NCBI RefSeq assembly: GCF_009870125.1
Contig: NC_046679.1
Location: 15,934,001-15,998,000 of the forward strand
DNA length: 64,000 nt
DNA from: Drosophila pseudoobscura
Taxonomy: Eukaryota > Arthropoda > Insecta > Diptera > Drosophilidae
Direction: 5' to 3'
The notes under the pieces are model-generated. The model had not been told where the DNA came from. It ran no database searches and saw nothing but the letters and a program-made list of their open reading frames with translations. The position numbers and the translations under genes are program-made. This document shows, piece after piece, positions 59,779 through 64,000 of the stretch; position 1 is the stretch's first letter; the number at the start of each line of letters is the position of its first letter.

Positions 59779-62700
59779 TTATCTCAGATCAGATAGATAC
59801 TCGTAGATACATATGTATATTCCCAGGCCCACACGAGCGTTGACCCAGTTAACTTGTTGCTGGATATTCATTCATATTGCTTACAGCCAGAGACAGACAG
59901 ACTCGAAGCGGCGGAGGCTCACAAGCAACCAAAAAACGATTCGGCATAACCGCAAGCAGAACTTTCTAAGTGAAAGTTGGCTTGGGAGGAAGCTACTAGA
60001 AAATACTTCCACAGCCTGGACTGCGTCTGACGATCTGTCTGTGATTGTGACTCCGACTTCGCCTCCGACTCTGGATCTCAGTCAGCCAGAGGCGGGACGG
60101 GATGACAGAAGACTCGACTCCCTGATCGTTTCGTTCGTCCCACCAGCCACGACACGGCTCGGCACTGGCCCCACACACTCTCTCACGTTATAACTTGACC
60201 TACATTTCTTCAAGACAATACCAACGACAAAAAAGCAACAAAATACATACAAAACAATTTAATACTCACACACACACATCCTAAGGCTGAGAAAAGAAAA
60301 AGCAAGAAATTTCCAACGGTACATGGGCTGGTGTGGTGTGTGCCTGGGACTGATTCAATGTTTATGAAGCGACAGGGCTTCACCACATTCACAGGCCTCT
60401 CTCTCCGAGTGGTTGTTGTGGGCTTTCAAAAAATTATTATCGTAAAATTGATTTCATTGAAGTTGTGTCGAGTCGATCGAGTCTTCGTCATCGGCCTGAT
60501 CAGAGCTTTTGTAGCGATATACATAAATGTATATATTGTGTACATAAATACATACATATGTATATGTACATATGCACATATGTGAGAGTATCTTCTTTTT
60601 GGTACATTTCGTTTATGTATTTTGATAATTAGGCGAAAGGTGAATAAACTCATTGGCCGCTGCTGCTGCCCGGGGTTTAATTTACACATTTTGTAAAAGA
60701 AATCGACTCAGCGGACTGGACTGCAGCCCGTGGCTGGATGATACCGTATGGGAAACTGCTAGAAGATCACCGACAAATAGAAAGCGACAACGAATACCAA
60801 ATGTCTCTGGAGTTCGTTCATACTTATATGTAATTCAAACTATAATAAAGTTGATCTAGCCGATTACCAATCTTTTAAAGTCCTGGGCAGCATCAAATAT
60901 AAAATAAAGTCTATCAACGACAAGTCTTTCAAATTAAATTATGAACTTGGAAAAATTGCAATACTTTTTCTAAAGAATGTTATATTTCAAGGTCCTTGAA
61001 AGGATGTTTTATTGGCACATTTTACTACCGTTCTTAAAGGTCTCTCCTCATCAGCTTTAAGGGCGAAAGTCTTCTTAAAGTATACACAAATTTGTTATAG
61101 AAATACTAATAACAATGTACTCACTACTACTTAGATATCTCATATAAGAGAGATTTGATCTAAGTCCCAGATCCCTTTTCAATTAATCTTAATAATTGCA
61201 TTCTAGTAAAATCCATGACCGACCAGTAAAAGCTTCTCTTTTCCGCTGCTGGTTTCCCTTGGACAAATAACAAATTCAACAACAACAATAACAACGGGTA
61301 AAACCGAAAGATAAACAACGAACGGCACTCTCACTGCTTTCGGGCAGCCCAAAGGTCAATGACATGTTCCAATTTTTCGGAAGATAGTCTCCTCAGCAGC
61401 ATCTGGTGGATGGATCTTCCTCGCTTACGGCTTGATACCGCGTGGGGTTTTCAGAGTAAACATCCAGCAGCACCAATAAAGACGACAGCGACAGCGATGG
61501 TGCCTCAAGAGCAATGGAACAGAGAGAAATAGAGGCGAAAACGAATTCAATTCACTTTCTATTCCAATGAAAAATCGCTCAAAGCTTTGGCGGCTCAAAG
61601 TCAACAACAGTAACAACGAAAGTGGTAGACCAACACACCAATACCAGCAGCCACTTTGCTCTTGGTCTTGGTTTTTGGTTGTGGCTTGGGCAGTCGTACA
61701 ATCCATTGATCTTCAACAGCGTCGTCGTCGTCGCCGTAGTCTTCGTCGTCGTTGAAGTCGCTTTCAAGTGGGGTAAACAACGGAGCACGCCTCATTAATG
61801 GAGGCGGTGGGGACCAGCCCCAGCACTACCAGCAGCTCGTACAATTTGAAAGCGACTCCAAAACTAACGTTTCTTGTTGTGGTTGTTGTTTTTGTTGTTG
61901 CTGTTGTTGTTGTGTGGCTTTAACGGTTTCCGTTTTTTGTGTGTTGGTTGTTTGTAGAGGCAACATCCAATACACAGCGGCAGCTGCCGCCACATTTGCT
62001 GTTCATTTGAATATCTAGTGAAAATTTCACCCAGACAAGTGCCTTTTGTTATATATTCAGTTTCAGTTTCAGTTTTGGTTTCATCTCCCGGCCAGCAGTT
62101 GGTAGTTGGTACCCTGAAAAATATGAGAGTTTCTCCTAATTTGCAAATATTTTTGTCGTAGGTTGTTGTTTTTCTCAGTTTTTGGCAAAACCGTGAAAAA
62201 AAGAGAGAAGAAAAATAGTTGGCATATTTGGTTAGTTTGTTGATGTCGCATAGTTTTCGAACGATTCACGTGCCAAATGTTACATTTCGGTTTAATTTTC
62301 GATTAGTCATTGATCGGTGGTCTTGATTCAGGCTCAACAGGGCGTATGCGCAATATGCGCGATAAATGGGTCGCCGCATAGATTGGCCATTAAGCGAGTG
62401 GCCGAAAGGGGGTTTTTCCTTGTGGGCCTCTGGCTACGTTAAGCCTTTGAGACTTTGGCCGGCAGCCAAGTAAATGCAAGAACCCTACGGGCCAGGGACT
62501 TAATAGGCCAACAGGCCAAAAAATGCTCAAGAGGCACGTACATCGTCAGCGCCCGGCCTGATGACATAGCCCTAGCAATGGCGATGGCAGTGGAGTTGGA
62601 TGGAAAAGCGCAAAATGAAAAGTGAAAAGTTTGCTTGCAATATGTGTGCGCAGGCAGCTCTCCACATTTATTGTCGACGCTGTCGACGTCTTGGATGTCT

Positions 62701-64000
62701 TGGACTTGGTTTTGCCAATTGCAAATTACGTGCCATAAAAGTAAACTAACTGACGTTGGTGTAGGCAAGCCCGACCCCCGTTCCACTCTCGTCCCCTCTC
62801 TAATTCAGCCACTGTCCAAGCGAGTGGCCGAGCACCCACTCACGCCCCAACCGCCAACGGAACGCTCCCCGGTGCCCGGGCCAGACTCGAGTGCAAACTC
62901 GCACTTTCACGTCTAATGCCAAAACACGTTGCAATTTTCATTGCTTGGCACTGACTTTAGGCTTGTTGGCCAAGTCCAAGTTAACCAAATTGCGCAGCCT
63001 GGCCGGGACAGCCAGCCGCAAAAAAATATCTAAATGTTTGTGTACTTAGGTGCTTTGCTGCGACTGAGGCTGGAACTGAGACTGAGTCTGAGGGCTACCT
63101 CTGCTATCAGTGACGTCAGCCGCAAGGCACCTGTACAAACGCCACTGAATTGCGTAAGCAGCGCTGCCTCAGTCGCAGCCTCACCATCACGCTACCCATT
63201 CCTCCCACTCGCAGAAAGATTGTGTAATAAGCACATGACAATTAATTAATATCAGCACAAACGCACGCGCCTACAGTTGAGACAGCAAAAAATAACCAAA
63301 ACAAAAAATATATCAGCCCGCCAAATCCAACCAAAATATCTTTGAAAGATACAAAGTACTTGATATTTGCGACAATTCAATTAAAAAACTATTATTACAT
63401 ATTAGTTTTCGACAGTTTGAAGCCCTTGAATGGGGTGTATCGAATTTGGGCAATCATTTGCTCATCTAGGGAGTGGAATTGCTATCTAAAGGAACAGAGA
63501 ATAACTTTAGTTTATTTATAAAATATCAATGCCGAGGGAGCCGGGGGTTAGCGTACGTGCGATATGTATGTATATAAAAATTCGAATTGTTAAATCTAAT
63601 ACAAATTTGTTGTTGTTCCATCCCATTACAACTCTTTAAGAGCATTAACTCTTCGACGCGTTGAACATGTCAAAATCGTCATAATTATTTTATAGTATGT
63701 AAAATTATCAAAGTGTTTGGGCAAACGACAACAAAAAAATGGAAAAAAAAAACTTACTCCCAAGCTTGGAGCTCCCCAAGACGATAAACGAAACGTGAGC
63801 TGGCTGACACACACACACACACACACGATCACGCATACGCATTCAGAGTCACCCACACGGAGGCACTATTGGCTACCTGTGTATAAGTACACCTGTCAGG
63901 TGAGACGAGACTCTGGGCTGTTGTTGTTTTTTTTTGTTTCGGTGTACTTTTCGGCATGAAGCTGAAACCAATCCATCTAGCGCCTCTATCAGCATAACAA

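Larger units (their letters stand above)
58601..64000. other. Gene-poor non-coding region, right end
   Basis: I see no supportable gene. The stretch has CT-rich tracts (58890-58980), GA/CA repeats (59440-59480), a three-copy GATCGCTTRM tandem (59749-59778), an AT/GTATATGTACATA-rich block (60521-60583), a CAG/TCG stretch (61720-61755) and TTTCAG repeats (62057-62075). Control elements of tal may extend here. Confidence 0.55.

Noticed and set aside
60521-60583. Possible hairpin RNA in GTATATGTACATA-rich DNA
   Set aside because: The pairing is that of alternating AT/GT simple sequence, not a microRNA-like stem with unique arms.
1-64000. CRISPR array, bacterial operons, riboswitches
   Set aside because: The sequence is an insect nuclear genome; the tandem repeats found are microsatellites without regular unique spacers.

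Overview
This is euchromatic insect DNA, almost certainly from a Drosophila. It has short introns of 58-68 bp, dense CA/GT, GA and CAG microsatellites, and the diagnostic tarsal-less/polished rice (tal/pri) cluster of micropeptide ORFs. I recall BCCIP, Dip-B and tal as neighbours in D. melanogaster 87F (Muller element E), which fits the order here. Sequence alone does not give the species. The dispersed TATACCCT..AGGGTATA palindromes and heavy microsatellite load would suit a non-melanogaster species, possibly of the obscura group, but that is inference.

Layout. 1-24145: gene-poor, rich in simple repeats, with no coding sequence I can support. 24146-24430: a short stretch with two dCTCF-like and three CGATA (BEAF-32-like) motifs that could be a domain boundary. 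24599-30795: a compact housekeeping cluster. On the minus strand, a twin-CX9C protein of the CMC2 family lies 4 nt upstream of an Abitram/Simiate-family ORF, an apparent dicistron. A 429-bp divergent promoter region separates it from plus-strand genes for MED22, a BCCIP homologue (three exons) and an M17 leucyl aminopeptidase, probably Dip-B (four coding exons). 30796-56580: a second long gene-poor region containing one tRNA-Phe(GAA) gene. 56580-58260: the tal/pri gene, with a GAGA-type promoter region, an ATG-poor leader, three 11-aa ORFs, one 32-aa ORF and a GC-rich downstream ORF-B. 58300-64000: more non-coding DNA.

The four left-hand loci serve basic cell functions (mitochondrial respiratory-chain assembly, transcription, cell-cycle and ribosome biology, peptide turnover) and sit tightly together. 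tal/pri is a developmental gene set in large flanks that probably hold its enhancers. The best candidate for an unusual system is the tal mRNA: from 57341 to 58061 every ATG starts one of the small ORFs, and there is none in the four spacers between them.
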